64,000 nucleotides of DNA from positions 1,054,001 to 1,118,000 of the forward strand of contig NZ_JAYEES010000004.1 of the NCBI RefSeq assembly GCF_034653275.1. Reading direction: 5' to 3'. Within the stretch, counting starts at the first letter, position 1, and each line of letters begins with the position of its first letter. This DNA is from Nitrospirillum sp034653275. GTDB taxonomy: Bacteria > Pseudomonadota > Alphaproteobacteria > Azospirillales > Azospirillaceae. Below the pieces are notes generated by a model, which was not told where the DNA came from, searched no databases, and was given only the letters and a program-made list of their open reading frames with translations. The translations under genes were made by a program, and so were the position numbers. Below are positions 9,121-19,739 of the stretch, piece after piece.

Positions 9121-10448
9121 TCACATCACGGCGTCATCGTCGTCGGACAAAACACCCGGGACCGGCGCGTCAGCCGCCACCAGGTCCAGCAGGGATGGCC
9201 CCCGGCGCTGGCGCGTCATCTCCACCAGGCCCAGGCGGGACATGCCATAGACCTGGGTATTGCCGGGATCGTCCGCCACCGCCCCGGTCAGGGCCAGGAT
9301 CAGCCGTTCGCGGTCCGGCGGCCGCGACAGGTTGATGAAATCCACCACCACGATGCCGCCCACGTTGCGCAGGCGCAGTTGGCGGGCGATTTCCGGCACC
9401 GCCGCCAGGTTGACGGCCAGGGGGTCGCCCTTCTCCCCCCGTTCACGTCGATGACGGTCAGCGCCTCGGTCCGCTCGATGACCAGGCTGCCGGCGGCGGC
9501 CCCGCGCAGGGGAACGCGCGGGCGCAACAGGGTGGCGATGGCGCCGTCCAGGTCGCCGCCATCGAACAGCGGCAGGCCGGTGGGGACGCGTTTCAGCATG
9601 GGCAGCAGGTCGGCGGCGCGGTCGTCGCACCAGCGGCGCAGCTCCGCGTACAGGTCCTGGCCGGCGGCGGCGCGGTCATCCACCAGGATGGCCGACACCG
9701 GCTGGCCCGTCTGCTCCATCAGGGCGCGGACGCCGGCATGGGGTGCCGCCAGAAGCGTGGCCGGCGGCCCCTCGCCGGCCCGCGCCACCGCGTGCCAGTC
9801 CAAGGCCAAGGCCTCCGCCTCCTGCGCCAACCAGTCAGCGGGCACGCCGGCGGCGGCGGCGCGCACGATCCATCCCCCGGCCCAGCCCCCTGCCCATTCA
9901 CCGGCCCGCCCTTGGCCGCCGGCGGGCACGGCGTCCCGCACCACGGTGGTCAGGCGCGCGCGCTCCGCCGCCGCGCTGGCCCCCTGGCCCAGGCGTTTGG
10001 ATACGTGGATGCCGGCCGCCAGCGGCGTGTGCACCAGGAAACGGCCGGGCAGCGCCACGTCCATGGACAGCAACGCGCCCTTGGCCCCCACGGGGTCGGC
10101 CTTGACCTGGACGATGATGGTCTGCCCGGCCCGCAAGGCCGTGCCGATGGGACCCTGGGGCCGGGCGGCCGGGCGATCCTTGGGCGCGCCTTTACCACCT
10201 CCCTGGGGCAGGCGCACATCGGCGGCGGGCAGCAGGCCGTCGCGGCCGGTGCCGATATCGACGAAGGCGGCGTTCATGCCGGCGACGATGCGGGTGACGC
10301 GGCCGCGGACCACCGCACCGGCCAACGTGGGCCGGTCCACCCGGTCGATGTACAGATCCGACAACACGCCGTCGGTCAGCACGGCGGCGCGGCGCAAGGC
10401 GGGCCCCTGCGCCGGCGATGTCACGTCGATGTGGAGTTCACGGGCCAT
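9121..10448 (-). pseudogene. rng: ribonuclease E/G family protein, frameshifted
   Basis: A short RNase E/G endoribonuclease for RNA processing (442 residues once the frame is restored). The N-terminal S1 domain includes GRVTRIVAGMNAAFVDIG, and the catalytic core includes LVIERTEALTVIDVNGG. The frame then breaks in the C6 run at 9435-9440. Adding one base continues into GDPLAVNLAAVPEIARQL and GGIVVVDFINLSRPPDRE, the conserved end of the catalytic domain with the metal-binding Asp. The restored length is a whole number of codons. The start ATG at 10448 gives the usual N-terminus; 13 bases separate it from maf. It is annotated as disrupted, but a sequencing error is the likeliest cause because this enzyme is rarely lost. 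Confidence 0.85.
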
Positions 10449-10461
10449 CCGGGCCGGCCCG

Positions 10462-11058
10462 TCACGCGGCCAAGAGCGGATCGATGCCGGCGGCACGCAG
10501 CAGGGCCGCCGTCTCGAACAACGACAGGCCCACGACATTGCTATGGGACCCGACCAGCCCGCGCGCGAACAGGGCGGCGCGGCCCTGGATGGCATAGCCC
10601 CCGGCCTTACCCACGCCCTCGCCACAGGCGAGATAGGCGTCGATCTCGGCGCGGCTCAGCTTCTTAAACAGCACGGCGGTCTGCACCAGCCGGGTACGGA
10701 CCTTGCCCGCGGCGTCGATGACGCACAGGCCGCCATAGACGCGATGGCGGCGGCCGGACAGCAGATCCAGGCAGCGGCGCACGTCATCGGCGCTTTCCGC
10801 CTTGGGCAGGATGCGGCGGCCGCAGCCCACCACCGTGTCGGCGGCCAGAACGACCGCCCCCGCGCTGCGGGCGGCCACCACCTCCGCCTTGGCCTTGGCC
10901 AGGCGCAGGGCGTGATGGGCCGGCAGTTCATCCACCAGCGGGCTTTCGTCGATGTCGGCCGGGTCGATGCCGGCCGGCGTCACCCCGATCTGGGCCAGCA
11001 GTTCCCGACGACGCGGGGAACTGGACGCCAGCACCAGCGGCGGGAGCTGTCGTGGCAT
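10462..11058 (-). CDS. maf: Maf-like nucleoside triphosphate pyrophosphatase
   Basis: A Maf/YhdE-family nucleotide pyrophosphatase that cleaves non-canonical or selected NTPs and is linked to septum control in some bacteria. The signature LASSSPRRRELLAQIG lies near the N-terminus, followed by the catalytic VLAADTVV and the GKAGGYAIQGRAA stretch. I chose ATG at 11058 because GGACGGGGCGG lies directly upstream and the product starts like its homologues; ATG at 11091 would add 11 residues and is possible. It lies between infA and the RNase gene in one minus-strand block. Confidence 0.92.
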   Translation of the reverse strand: MPRQLPPLVLASSSPRRRELLAQIGVTPAGIDPADIDESPLVDELPAHHALRLAKAKAEVVAARSAGAVVLAADTVVGCGRRILPKAESADDVRRCLDLLSGRRHRVYGGLCVIDAAGKVRTRLVQTAVLFKKLSRAEIDAYLACGEGVGKAGGYAIQGRAALFARGLVGSHSNVVGLSLFETAALLRAAGIDPLLAA

Positions 11059-11105
11059 CCGCCCCGTCCCGTCCGCTTGCACGCGCACCATGGGCGACCG
11101 TCCGC

Positions 11106-11324
11106 TTACTTGAAGCGGAAGGTGATGCGGCCCTTGGTCAGGTCGTAGGGCGTCATTTCGACGTTGACCCGGTCACCGGCCAGCACGCGGATGCGATTCT
11201 TGCGCATCTTGCCGGAGGTGTGGGCCAGAACTTCGTGTTCGTTATCGAGCTTGACGCGGAACATCGCGTTCGGCAGCAGTTCGGTCACCGTGCCGGAAAA
11301 CTCGATCAAATCCTCCTTCGACAT
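11106..11324 (-). CDS. infA: translation initiation factor IF-1
   Basis: IF-1, a 72-residue S1-like OB-fold protein that binds the 30S A site during initiation. The sequence is near-canonical: MSKEDLIEFSGTV at the start, then LPNAMFRVKLDN, HTSGKMRKNRIRVLAGDRV and the ending TKGRITFRFK. A strong ribosome-binding site (GAAAGGAAGTT) precedes ATG. It is the first gene of the infA-maf-RNase G-yacG block. Confidence 0.99.
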   Translation of the reverse strand: MSKEDLIEFSGTVTELLPNAMFRVKLDNEHEVLAHTSGKMRKNRIRVLAGDRVNVEMTPYDLTKGRITFRFK

Positions 11325-11543
11325 AACTTCCTTTCAGGAAAAACGGGTGGATGGCGCGAAACGCGCAATTTCGGCGACATAGGTGATGGCCCTGGCGGTC
11401 GCGGTCAAGTGTTTTCCAGGCGGCGGCAGGGGTGCGCCCGCGTCTTTGCGCGGCACTGTGGCCCTGGGCCCCTACCGGGCCGCCCCCAATCATGTAGGTC
11501 GCGTCCCGGCGGATTGCAGGCCGCCGGCTTCCTCAGGCCGGTC

Positions 11544-12105
11544 TTACGGCTGGCCCGAAGGCTTTTTCTTAGGCCTGCCGGTGGCGTCGGCCTCCAGTGT
11601 CGCCTGTCGATCGCGCCACAGCCAGGGCGGTTCCACCCGTCCCCCCACATGCCGGCGCGATGGCTCATGGCCAGGACCTGGGTGTTGTAATAGTCCGGCG
11701 TCAGCGCGGTGTAGGCCAGCGCCCAGCCGGCCCGCACCATGATCCCGGCGACGTCGCGCCCCTCGACCGTGCAGACGCCCAGCCGGCGCTGCTTGGGCGG
11801 GCTTTCCTTGGTGGTGCAGCGGACGATCTTGTCCTGCACCACGGCCTGCAATTCCTTGGTCGCCTGGGCGAAACAGTCATAGGTGGCGCCGCGCCGGTTC
11901 TGGCAGGTTTGGCCGGGGTCGGGCGCGTCTATGCCGTACAGCCTGATCTCCCCCCATCGACCAGCAGGGTGTCACCCTCCGTCGCCTGGGCATGCCCTTC
12001 GATGACGTCGCCCCCACCCCCCACGGGCGGCGGGGGCGCCGCCGCGGCGGGAAGGTCCATGGACAAGGCGAGGATGGCGATGAGAAGGGGGGCCGCGACT
12101 TTCAT
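11544..12105 (-). pseudogene. thermonuclease (SNase-like) family protein, two frameshifts
   Basis: An exported staphylococcal-nuclease-like protein, 187 residues once restored. The start ATG at 12105 begins a signal peptide (KVAAPLLIAILALSMDLPAAAA). The reading frame breaks in the C6 run at 11950-11955; one added base gives EIRLYGIDAPDPGQTC, the SNase core with its Asp and the Cys typical of this branch. It breaks again in the C6 run at 11641-11646; one added base gives EPPWLWRDRQATLEADA and a stop at 11544. With both corrections the length is an exact number of codons. The catalytic Arg/Glu region lies in the middle segment. Two identical kinds of error in one gene point to sequence quality rather than decay. 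Confidence 0.8.
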
Positions 12106-12327
12106 GGGGCCCAGTCTAGCACCCGCCGCCGCCTCCCGCCGCCCTCATCGCGCTGGCGCGCGGCACAGCCCTGTGGCCCCGCCCCTAGAATTCGGCTTAA
12201 AATTGGACCGGGCCGCGCATGAGAGCCGCGCGTGGGCGTTCGGGTTTGGACTGTTGCTGAGCGGGCCCTGGATGCACTATTCCCCTCCCCGATCATCCCC
12301 CCGACACTACAAAGATAGGCCTGGCCC

Positions 12328-13128
<801 letters not shown>

Positions 13129-13256
13129 GGCCGAAGCAAAAGCGGCCCCTGCCCTTTTGAGTAAATCTTAGAGCTAATAGACCCCCTGGCCTCCCGCTCG
13201 CAGACTACCTACATGTCTTTGATATGCAGGTGATTTGAGACGAGGGAGCCTTCGGC

Positions 13257-14573
13257 ATGCTCTTGGCCAGCCTGTTCCGGTCGCTTATCAAGACCGGCCA
13301 CCTGACGCTTATCGACGCTCACGGCCGCCGCTATGAATTCGGCCGCCGCGATCCCGACACACTGCCGGGTGGGGTCAGCCCCGGCGGCATCGCCGATGGC
13401 GGCCCCGCCAGCTACGGCCCCGTCACCGCGCGCCTGACCGATCCCAGCCTGCATTGGAAGCTGGCGCTGGCGCCACGCCTCTACGCCGGCGAGGCCTATA
13501 TGGACGGCACGCTGGTGATGGAGGAGGGCAGCATCTACGACCTGCTGGCCCTGGTCACCCGCAACAGCGGCTGGCAGCACATCGGCTGGTCCGACCACCT
13601 GATGGGCCCCATCGAAACGCTGACCCGGTACGCCCAGCAGTTCAACCCGGCGCAGCGGTCCAAGGCCAACGTGGCCCATCATTACGACCTGTCGGGCAAG
13701 CTCTACTCCCTGTTCCTGGACAGCGACCGCCAGTATTCCTGCGCCTACTTCCCCACGCCGGAGACGACGCTGGAGGAGGCGCAGAGCCTGAAGAAGCGGC
13801 ACATCATCGCCAAGCTGCGGCTGGAGCCCGGCATGAAGGTGCTGGACATCGGCTGTGGCTGGGGCGGCATGGCGCTGGAGATCGCCCGCCAGGTGCCGGG
13901 CGCCCGCGTGATGGGCATCACCCTGTCTGAGGAGCAGTTGGCCGTCGCCCGCCAGCGCGCCATCGACGAAGGCGTGACCGACCGGGTGACGTTCGAGCTG
14001 GTGGACTATCGCCACCTGAAGGGCCAGGGCTACGCCGGCCATTTCGACCGCATCGTCTCGGTGGGCATGTTCGAGCATGTGGGCCTGCCCCATTACCTGG
14101 AATATTTCGAGGCGGTGCGCGACCTGATGACGCCCGAGGGGGTGGCCCTCATCCACGCCATCGGGCGGCTGGACGGGCCCGGCGCCACAAACCCCTGGAT
14201 CCGCAAGTACATCTTCCCCGGCGGCTACGTCCCCGCCTTGTCGGAGGTCATGCCGGCGGTGGAGAAGGCGCGCATCGTCACCACCGACATCGAGATCCTG
14301 CGCCTGCATTACGCCGAGACCCTGCGCGCCTGGCGCCACCGCTTCCTGGCCAGGGCGGACGAGGCGGCGGCGCTGTATGACGAGCGCTTCGTCCGCATGT
14401 GGGAATTCTACTTGGCCGGGTCGGAATGCGCCTTCCGCTACCAGGGGCACATGGTCTTCCAGATCCAGCTGTCCAACGCCCTGGCCGCCGTCCCCCTCAC
14501 CCGCGATTATATCCACAGGGCGGAGGAAGCCATGGCGCCGCGCGCCCACACGCCGGCGATGGTCGCGGAATAA
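13257..14573 (+). CDS. cfa: cyclopropane-fatty-acyl-phospholipid synthase
   Basis: A SAM-dependent enzyme that adds a methylene bridge to double bonds of membrane phospholipid acyl chains. The length of 438 residues is normal. The SAM site VLDIGCGWGG is at residues 195-204; the preceding NVAHHYDLSGKLY and the later GMFEHVGLPHYLEYF are family motifs, as is the PGGYVPALSE stretch. The start ATG at 13257 follows GAGGGAGCC. Non-coding bases 13129-13256 carry its promoter, not resolved. dnaB follows after about 150 bases. Confidence 0.94.
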   Translation: MLLASLFRSLIKTGHLTLIDAHGRRYEFGRRDPDTLPGGVSPGGIADGGPASYGPVTARLTDPSLHWKLALAPRLYAGEAYMDGTLVMEEGSIYDLLALVTRNSGWQHIGWSDHLMGPIETLTRYAQQFNPAQRSKANVAHHYDLSGKLYSLFLDSDRQYSCAYFPTPETTLEEAQSLKKRHIIAKLRLEPGMKVLDIGCGWGGMALEIARQVPGARVMGITLSEEQLAVARQRAIDEGVTDRVTFELVDYRHLKGQGYAGHFDRIVSVGMFEHVGLPHYLEYFEAVRDLMTPEGVALIHAIGRLDGPGATNPWIRKYIFPGGYVPALSEVMPAVEKARIVTTDIEILRLHYAETLRAWRHRFLARADEAAALYDERFVRMWEFYLAGSECAFRYQGHMVFQIQLSNALAAVPLTRDYIHRAEEAMAPRAHTPAMVAE

Positions 14574-14721
14574 CGGGGAATCAAGGTGCAAGGCGGGACT
14601 TGGCCCCCATTTCCCGCCTTTATCCCCGTGATTATCCCCCTGTGGATAAAATCCATCCGCATGTTGCACTTGCCGTGCGCGCGGCGGCCGGCTATGCCAT
14701 GCCTCCCCCGCTGCTACACTG

Positions 14722-16230
14722 ATGCCCATGGACACCAAGTTGACCGACCCGGCCGCTTCCACCGGTGCGTTGCCCTACCGCACGCCGCCCCACAACCTGG
14801 AGGCGGAACAGGCGCTGCTGGGCGCCGCCCTGGTCAACAACAAGGCGCTGGAGAAGGTGGCCGAGTTCCTGCGGCCGGAGCACTTCTTCGACCCCGCCAA
14901 CGGCCGCGTCTTCGCCGCCATCGCCAAGCTGGTGGAACGCGGGCAGATCGCCAGCCCGCTGACGCTGAAGGCCTATTTCGAGCAGGACGCGGACCTGAAG
15001 GAGATTGGCGGCACCGAGTACCTGGCCCGCCTGGCCGCCGGCGTCGTCACCGTGACGAACGCCGAGGATTACGGCCGCATCATCCATGACGCCTACCTGC
15101 GCCGGCAGTTGATCGACGTGGGCGAGGACATGGTCAACACCGCCTACAAGCACGACCTGGACGTGGGCGCCAGCGACCAGATCGAGGAGGCGGAGAAGAA
15201 GCTGTTCGACCTGGCCGCCACCGGCGACGCCCAGGGCGGTTTCGTCCCCTTCGAACGGTCGCTGAAGGCCGCGATCGAGATGGCGGAGGCGGCCTACAAG
15301 CGGTCCAGCCACGTCACCGGCGTCACCACCGGATTGCGCGACCTGGACGGCAAGCTGGGCGGCCTGCACCCGTCGGACCTCATCATCCTGGCCGGCCGTC
15401 CCTCGATGGGTAAGACGGCGCTGGCCACCAACATCGCCTTCAACGCCGCCCGCGCGCATATGAAGAGCAGCGGCAAGGAAGGCGCGCCCGTCGGCTTCTT
15501 CTCGCTGGAAATGTCGGCGGAACAGCTCGCCACCCGTATCCTGGCGGATGAGGCCGAGGTCAGCGGCGACAAGATCCGCCGTGGCGAAATCCACGGCAGC
15601 GACTTTCCCCGCTTCATCGAGGCCAGCAACTACATCTCCAAGGTGCCGTTCTTCGTGGACGACACGCCGGCCCTGTCCATCACCGCCGTGCGCACGCGCG
15701 CCCGCCGCCTGAAGCGCACCCACGGCCTGGGCATGATCGTGGTCGACTACCTGCAGCTGCTGCGCGGCGGCGGGATCAACAAGACCGACAACCGCGTGCA
15801 GGAAATCTCCGAGATCACGCGCGGCCTGAAGGCCATCGCCAAGGAGCTGGACCTGCCGGTGATCGCGCTGTCGCAGCTGTCGCGCCAGGTGGAAAACCGC
15901 GAGGACAAGCGGCCGCAGCTGTCGGACCTGCGCGAGTCGGGCTCGATCGAGCAGGACGCCGACGTGGTCATGTTCGTCTACCGCGAACAGTACTATCTGG
16001 AGCGTGCCGAGCCGTCGCGCCGCCCGGAAGAGGCGGAGGACAAGTTCAACGACCGCTACCAACGCTGGCAGCAGCGGCTGGAAGAGGTGCACGACACGGC
16101 CGAGGCCATCATCGCCAAGCAGCGTCACGGCCCGGTGGGCACCGTGCGCCTGCACTTCCATGGCGAATTCACCCGCTTCTCCGACCTTGACACCCACCAT
16201 GCCCTGGCCGGTGCCGGCGACGATTACTGA
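14722..16230 (+). CDS. dnaB: replicative DNA helicase DnaB
   Basis: The hexameric helicase that unwinds DNA at the replication fork (502 residues). An N-terminal primase-interacting domain starts PPHNLEAEQALLGAAL. A RecA-like motor follows with Walker A GRPSMGKT at residues 225-232, the H1a motif GFFSLEMSAEQLATRI and Walker B MIVVDYLQLL. The C-terminal LSQLSRQVENREDKRP and LRESGSIEQDAD motifs complete it. No intein is present. Start choice is between ATG at 14722 and ATG at 14728. It heads the run dnaB-alr-mlaE-mlaF. Confidence 0.98.
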   Translation: MPMDTKLTDPAASTGALPYRTPPHNLEAEQALLGAALVNNKALEKVAEFLRPEHFFDPANGRVFAAIAKLVERGQIASPLTLKAYFEQDADLKEIGGTEYLARLAAGVVTVTNAEDYGRIIHDAYLRRQLIDVGEDMVNTAYKHDLDVGASDQIEEAEKKLFDLAATGDAQGGFVPFERSLKAAIEMAEAAYKRSSHVTGVTTGLRDLDGKLGGLHPSDLIILAGRPSMGKTALATNIAFNAARAHMKSSGKEGAPVGFFSLEMSAEQLATRILADEAEVSGDKIRRGEIHGSDFPRFIEASNYISKVPFFVDDTPALSITAVRTRARRLKRTHGLGMIVVDYLQLLRGGGINKTDNRVQEISEITRGLKAIAKELDLPVIALSQLSRQVENREDKRPQLSDLRESGSIEQDADVVMFVYREQYYLERAEPSRRPEEAEDKFNDRYQRWQQRLEEVHDTAEAIIAKQRHGPVGTVRLHFHGEFTRFSDLDTHHALAGAGDDY

Positions 16231-16240
16231 GGAGCCGGGG

Positions 16241-17389
16241 GTGTCGTCCGTGGATTTCCCGAGCCAGGTGCCGGCCGGCGCCGGTGCCGTCCTGGCCATC
16301 GACCTGGCGGCCATCGCCGGCAATTGGCGGGCCTTGCGCGACCATGCCGAGCGGGCCGGCGGCTTGGTCGAATGCGCCGGCGTGGTCAAGGCCGACGGCT
16401 ATGGCCTGGGCGCCGTGCCGGTGGCCGCGGCCCTGGCCAAGGCGGGCTGCCGCAGTTTTTTCGTCGCCGACCTGGAGGAGGCCGCCGCCCTGCGCGCGGC
16501 GTTTCCCGCCGCCACCTTTCCCGACGCGCGCATCCTGGTCCTGCATGGCCCCACGGCGGGCACGGAGCGGGAGATGGCGTCCCTGGGCCTGACGCCCATC
16601 CTGAACAGCCTGGACGACATCGCCCGCTGGCGGGCCACGGCGGCGGGGCTTGGCCGCGCACTGCCCGCCTTCATCCATATCGACACCGGCATGAATCGCC
16701 TGGGCCTGGACGACCGCGACGCGCGGCACTTGGCGGACGAGCCCGCCCTGCTGGCCGGCCTCACGCCGACCGGCTGGATGAGCCACCTGGCCAGCGCCGA
16801 CGTGGCCGGCGACGGCTTCGCCGCCGAGCAGGACGCCCGCTTCCGGGCGCACCTGGCCCGATTGCCCCGGGCGCCGGCCAGCCTGGCCGCCTCCTCCGGC
16901 ATTTTCCGGGAACCGGCGTTGCTGCATGACCTGGTGCGACCGGGGGCGGCGCTGTACGGCGTGAACCCGACGCCGGAGGCGCCCAACCCCATGGCGGCGG
17001 CGCTGCGCCTGCTGGGCCGCATCCTACAGGTGCGGGACGTGCCGGCCGGCGCCACGGTGGGTTATGGCGCGACATATCGCACCACCGCGCCGGCGCGCCT
17101 GGCCACCATCGCGGTGGGCTATGCCGACGGCTACTTCCGCGCCCTGGGGTCGTCCGGCCATGTCACCATCGCCGGCGTGCGCGCGCCCGTGGTGGGCCGC
17201 ATCTCCATGGATCTGCTGAGCGTGGACGCCACGCGCGTCCCGCCGGACGCCCTGGTTCCGGGCGCCTTCGCCGAGCTGATCGGGCCTGACCGGCCGCTGG
17301 ACGATGTCGCGGCGGATGCCGGCACCATCGGCTACGAGATCCTAACAGGGCTTGGCCGGAGGTTTTGCCGCGTGTATCAGGGGGCATGA
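16241..17389 (+). CDS. alr: alanine racemase
   Basis: A PLP enzyme that makes D-alanine for peptidoglycan (382 residues). The PLP lysine lies in the motif VVKADGYGLGA, and the second catalytic base region is in VGYGATYRT, with AVGYADGY and RISMDLLSVD as family motifs near the C-terminus. The start is GTG at 16241: GAGGAG at the stop of dnaB is correctly placed, and no ATG exists in frame before the conserved region. Only 10 bases separate it from dnaB, so the two are probably co-transcribed. Confidence 0.96.
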   Translation: MSSVDFPSQVPAGAGAVLAIDLAAIAGNWRALRDHAERAGGLVECAGVVKADGYGLGAVPVAAALAKAGCRSFFVADLEEAAALRAAFPAATFPDARILVLHGPTAGTEREMASLGLTPILNSLDDIARWRATAAGLGRALPAFIHIDTGMNRLGLDDRDARHLADEPALLAGLTPTGWMSHLASADVAGDGFAAEQDARFRAHLARLPRAPASLAASSGIFREPALLHDLVRPGAALYGVNPTPEAPNPMAAALRLLGRILQVRDVPAGATVGYGATYRTTAPARLATIAVGYADGYFRALGSSGHVTIAGVRAPVVGRISMDLLSVDATRVPPDALVPGAFAELIGPDRPLDDVAADAGTIGYEILTGLGRRFCRVYQGA

Positions 17390-17495
17390 CCTTTTGCGCT
17401 GCACCCGCGAGGCGGCGTTGGCGGTTGTCGATAGTGAGTCCTTTGCCTGCCGGGCGACCGGCACGGCCTCGTGCAATGACTGAGGAGCGGAGCGG

Positions 17496-18266
17496 ATGGG
17501 GTTCTTGAGCGGGATCGGCCGGGCCACCCTGGTGTTCCTGGCCGCCACCGGGCGGCTGGCCCTGTTCACGGCGCGTGGCCTGTCGCACTGCGTCCGTCCC
17601 CCCTTCTATCCCCGCCTGCTGGTGCAGCAGATGCGGGAGATCGGCTACAACAGCCTGCCGGTGGTGGGGCTGACGGCCCTGTTCACCGGCATGGTGCTGG
17701 CGTTGCAGAGCTACACCGGCTTCGCCCGCTTCAACGCCTCCAGCGCCATCGCCACCGTGGTGGTGCTGTCCATCACCCGTGAGTTGGGGCCCGTCATGGC
17801 GGGCCTGATGGTGGCGGGACGCGTCGGCGCCGCCATGGCGGCCGAGATCGGCACCATGCGCGTGACGGAACAGGTGGACGCACTCAGCACCCTGTCCACC
17901 AATCCCTTCAAATACCTGGTGGCGCCGCGCATCCTGGCCGGCACGCTGATGCTGCCCTGCCTGGTTCTGGTGGCCGACATCATCGGCGTCTTCGGCGGCT
18001 ATGTCGTCAGCATCTACCGCCTGGGCTTCAACCCGTCGGCCTACCTGACCAGCACGGCGCAGTACCTGCAGACCATCGACGTGGTCTCCGGCCTGGTGAA
18101 GGCGGCGACCTTCGGTTTCATCATCGCGCTGATGGGCTGCTACAACGGCTACCATTCCAAGGGCGGCGCCCAGGGCGTGGGTGCGGCCACCACGCACGCC
18201 GTCGTCTCCGCCTCCATCATGATCCTGATGATCAACTATCTGCTGACGGGGCTGTTCTTCTCATGA
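17496..18266 (+). CDS. mlaE: MlaE-family ABC transporter permease
   Basis: An inner-membrane permease of the MlaE type (256 residues), which with MlaF forms the ABC core of a phospholipid transporter that maintains outer-membrane asymmetry. The conserved blocks LTALFTGMVLALQSYTGFAR, ELGPVMAGLMVAGRVGAAMA and EIGTMRVTEQVDAL are intact, with about five membrane helices. Its start follows TGAGGAGCGGAGCGG. The stop overlaps mlaF by 4 bases. The MCE substrate-binding partner MlaD is not encoded next to it. Confidence 0.94.
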   Translation: MGFLSGIGRATLVFLAATGRLALFTARGLSHCVRPPFYPRLLVQQMREIGYNSLPVVGLTALFTGMVLALQSYTGFARFNASSAIATVVVLSITRELGPVMAGLMVAGRVGAAMAAEIGTMRVTEQVDALSTLSTNPFKYLVAPRILAGTLMLPCLVLVADIIGVFGGYVVSIYRLGFNPSAYLTSTAQYLQTIDVVSGLVKAATFGFIIALMGCYNGYHSKGGAQGVGAATTHAVVSASIMILMINYLLTGLFFS

Positions 18267-19057
18267 GCACGGTATCCCCCCACTCTGGCACCCCCAAGAT
18301 CGAACTCATCGGCGTCAAGAAGGCCTTCGGCCCGAAAAAGGTGCTGGACGGCGTGGACCTCAGCGTCGCCAAGGGCAAGTCCTTCGTCATCATCGGCGGT
18401 TCGGGCACCGGCAAGTCGGTGATGCTGAAGTCCATCCTGGGCCTGCTGCGTCCCGATGCCGGCACCATCAAGGTGGATGGGGAGGAGACGACCCACATCG
18501 GCGGCCGCGCCCGCGACCGGGTGATGACCAAGTTCGGCATGCTGTTCCAGGGCGGCGCCCTGTTCGACAGCCTGCCCGTCTGGCAGAACGTGGCCTTCGG
18601 CCTGATCCAGGGCCAGGGCATGAAGCGGTCGCAGGCGCGCGACATCGCCATCGAGAAGCTGGCCGCGGTGGGCTTGGGACCCGACGTGGCCAACCTGTCG
18701 CCGGCGGAGCTGTCGGGCGGCATGCAGAAGCGCGTGGGCCTGGCCCGCGCCATCGCCACCACCCCGGAAATCATCTTCTTCGACGAACCGACGACGGGTC
18801 TGGACCCCATCATGGCCGACGTCATCAACGACCTGATCGTGAAGTGCGTGCGCGACCTGGGCGCCACCGCCCTGACCATCACCCACGACATGGCCAGCGC
18901 CCGCAAGATTTCCGACCGCATCGGCATGCTGTACCAGGGCAAGCTGATCTGGCAGGGCCCCACCAGCGCCATCGACGACAGCGGCAACGCTTACGTCGAC
19001 CAGTTCATCCATGGCCGCGCCGAGGGTCCGATCCAGATGCAGGTCAAGCTGGGGTAA
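18263..19057 (+). CDS. mlaF: MlaF-family ABC transporter ATPase
   Basis: The ATPase that drives the MlaE permease (264 residues). Walker A GGSGTGKS is at residues 45-52, the signature is ELSGGMQKRVGLARAI and Walker B runs into IIFFDEPTTGLDP; the H-loop is in TITHDMASA. It overlaps mlaE by 4 bases. In related genomes as I recall them, radA follows here; in this window a minus-strand pair of genes (19135-21101) intervenes, and no mlaD, mlaC or mlaB is present. Confidence 0.95.
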   Translation: MSTVSPHSGTPKIELIGVKKAFGPKKVLDGVDLSVAKGKSFVIIGGSGTGKSVMLKSILGLLRPDAGTIKVDGEETTHIGGRARDRVMTKFGMLFQGGALFDSLPVWQNVAFGLIQGQGMKRSQARDIAIEKLAAVGLGPDVANLSPAELSGGMQKRVGLARAIATTPEIIFFDEPTTGLDPIMADVINDLIVKCVRDLGATALTITHDMASARKISDRIGMLYQGKLIWQGPTSAIDDSGNAYVDQFIHGRAEGPIQMQVKLG

Positions 19058-19134
19058 GGACCGGCAGCTCAATCCATGTGGTTTTGTTGATATAGGGCGT
19101 GGATGCGCCCGCCCGGCGCTTGGACGAACTGGCG

Positions 19135-19560
19135 TTAAGCGGCGACCCGTCCCCAGCCCGCGGTGGCCATTTCCTGGGGCAGGTCGACCTGCCGTCCCGC
19201 CGCCCAGGCATAGGCCGTGGCCATGTCACTGAAGGCGCGCAGCTCATGCCCGGTGATGAACAGGCGGGCCAGGTTCAGGAGGAAGCGCAGGCCGGCGTTG
19301 TGGCTGACCACGGCCGCGCGGCCACCGGCACGGCCGCGCATGGCCTCGCCCATTATCGCACCCATGCGGCGGATGGCATCCGGCGAGACGTTGCCGACAT
19401 GCAGCCGCAGGTCCGTCACGCTGTTCCACGTGGCGACGTCCATGTTCCAGGCCAGGATTTCCTCAATGTAATCGGCGATGGTTTCGCCGCCGACATCGTC
19501 CATGATCAGAACACAGACGATCCTGGATGAAGGATTCAATTTATGCTGTATTTTATACAT
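19135..19560 (-). CDS. uncharacterised small protein, paralogue of the gene at 25112-25591
   Basis: A 141-residue soluble protein of unknown function. It shares with the gene at 25112-25591 the blocks WN..(T/V)DLR...GN, AVVS.NAG..FL.NLAR and LR.FSDM, and a late WA.G...LP.EM. The alternation of strand and helix, and the ending with FSDM..A.AWA, recall SpoIIAA-like/STAS-SEC14 domains; this is inference only. No signal peptide or membrane segment is present. It stands between mlaF and the amidohydrolase, in a spot where the block mlaF-radA is otherwise usually continuous. The 5' region is AT-rich for this genome. Confidence 0.7.
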   Translation of the reverse strand: MYKIQHKLNPSSRIVCVLIMDDVGGETIADYIEEILAWNMDVATWNSVTDLRLHVGNVSPDAIRRMGAIMGEAMRGRAGGRAAVVSHNAGLRFLLNLARLFITGHELRAFSDMATAYAWAAGRQVDLPQEMATAGWGRVAA

Positions 19561-19739
19561 TTCCGCACTGCCACCGGAAACGAGGACGGCGGAAGGGGTA
19601 ACACAGCCGAAACTTTAGCGGCATGATCATTTTACCGGTCACAATTTCAAAAACGTGACCAGCTTAGCTACATAGGTAGCAGACGGACGGCGCCAATATT
19701 GGGCGCCGCCCTGAACCGGCCCTGGCCGGAGTCACTTGT

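Noticed and set aside
9435..9440. Programmed ribosomal frameshift in the RNase G gene
   Set aside because: The same defect occurs in unrelated genes at the same kind of run, so sequence error is simpler; no stimulatory structure is evident.
8851..11148. A plus-strand open frame of about 765 codons opposite yacG, RNase G and maf
   Set aside because: Arg/Ala/Pro-rich shadow; the minus-strand genes are conserved in order and sequence.
11324..11404. TTGACC and TATGTC upstream of infA as a promoter
   Set aside because: The spacer is 21 bases, too long for a standard promoter.
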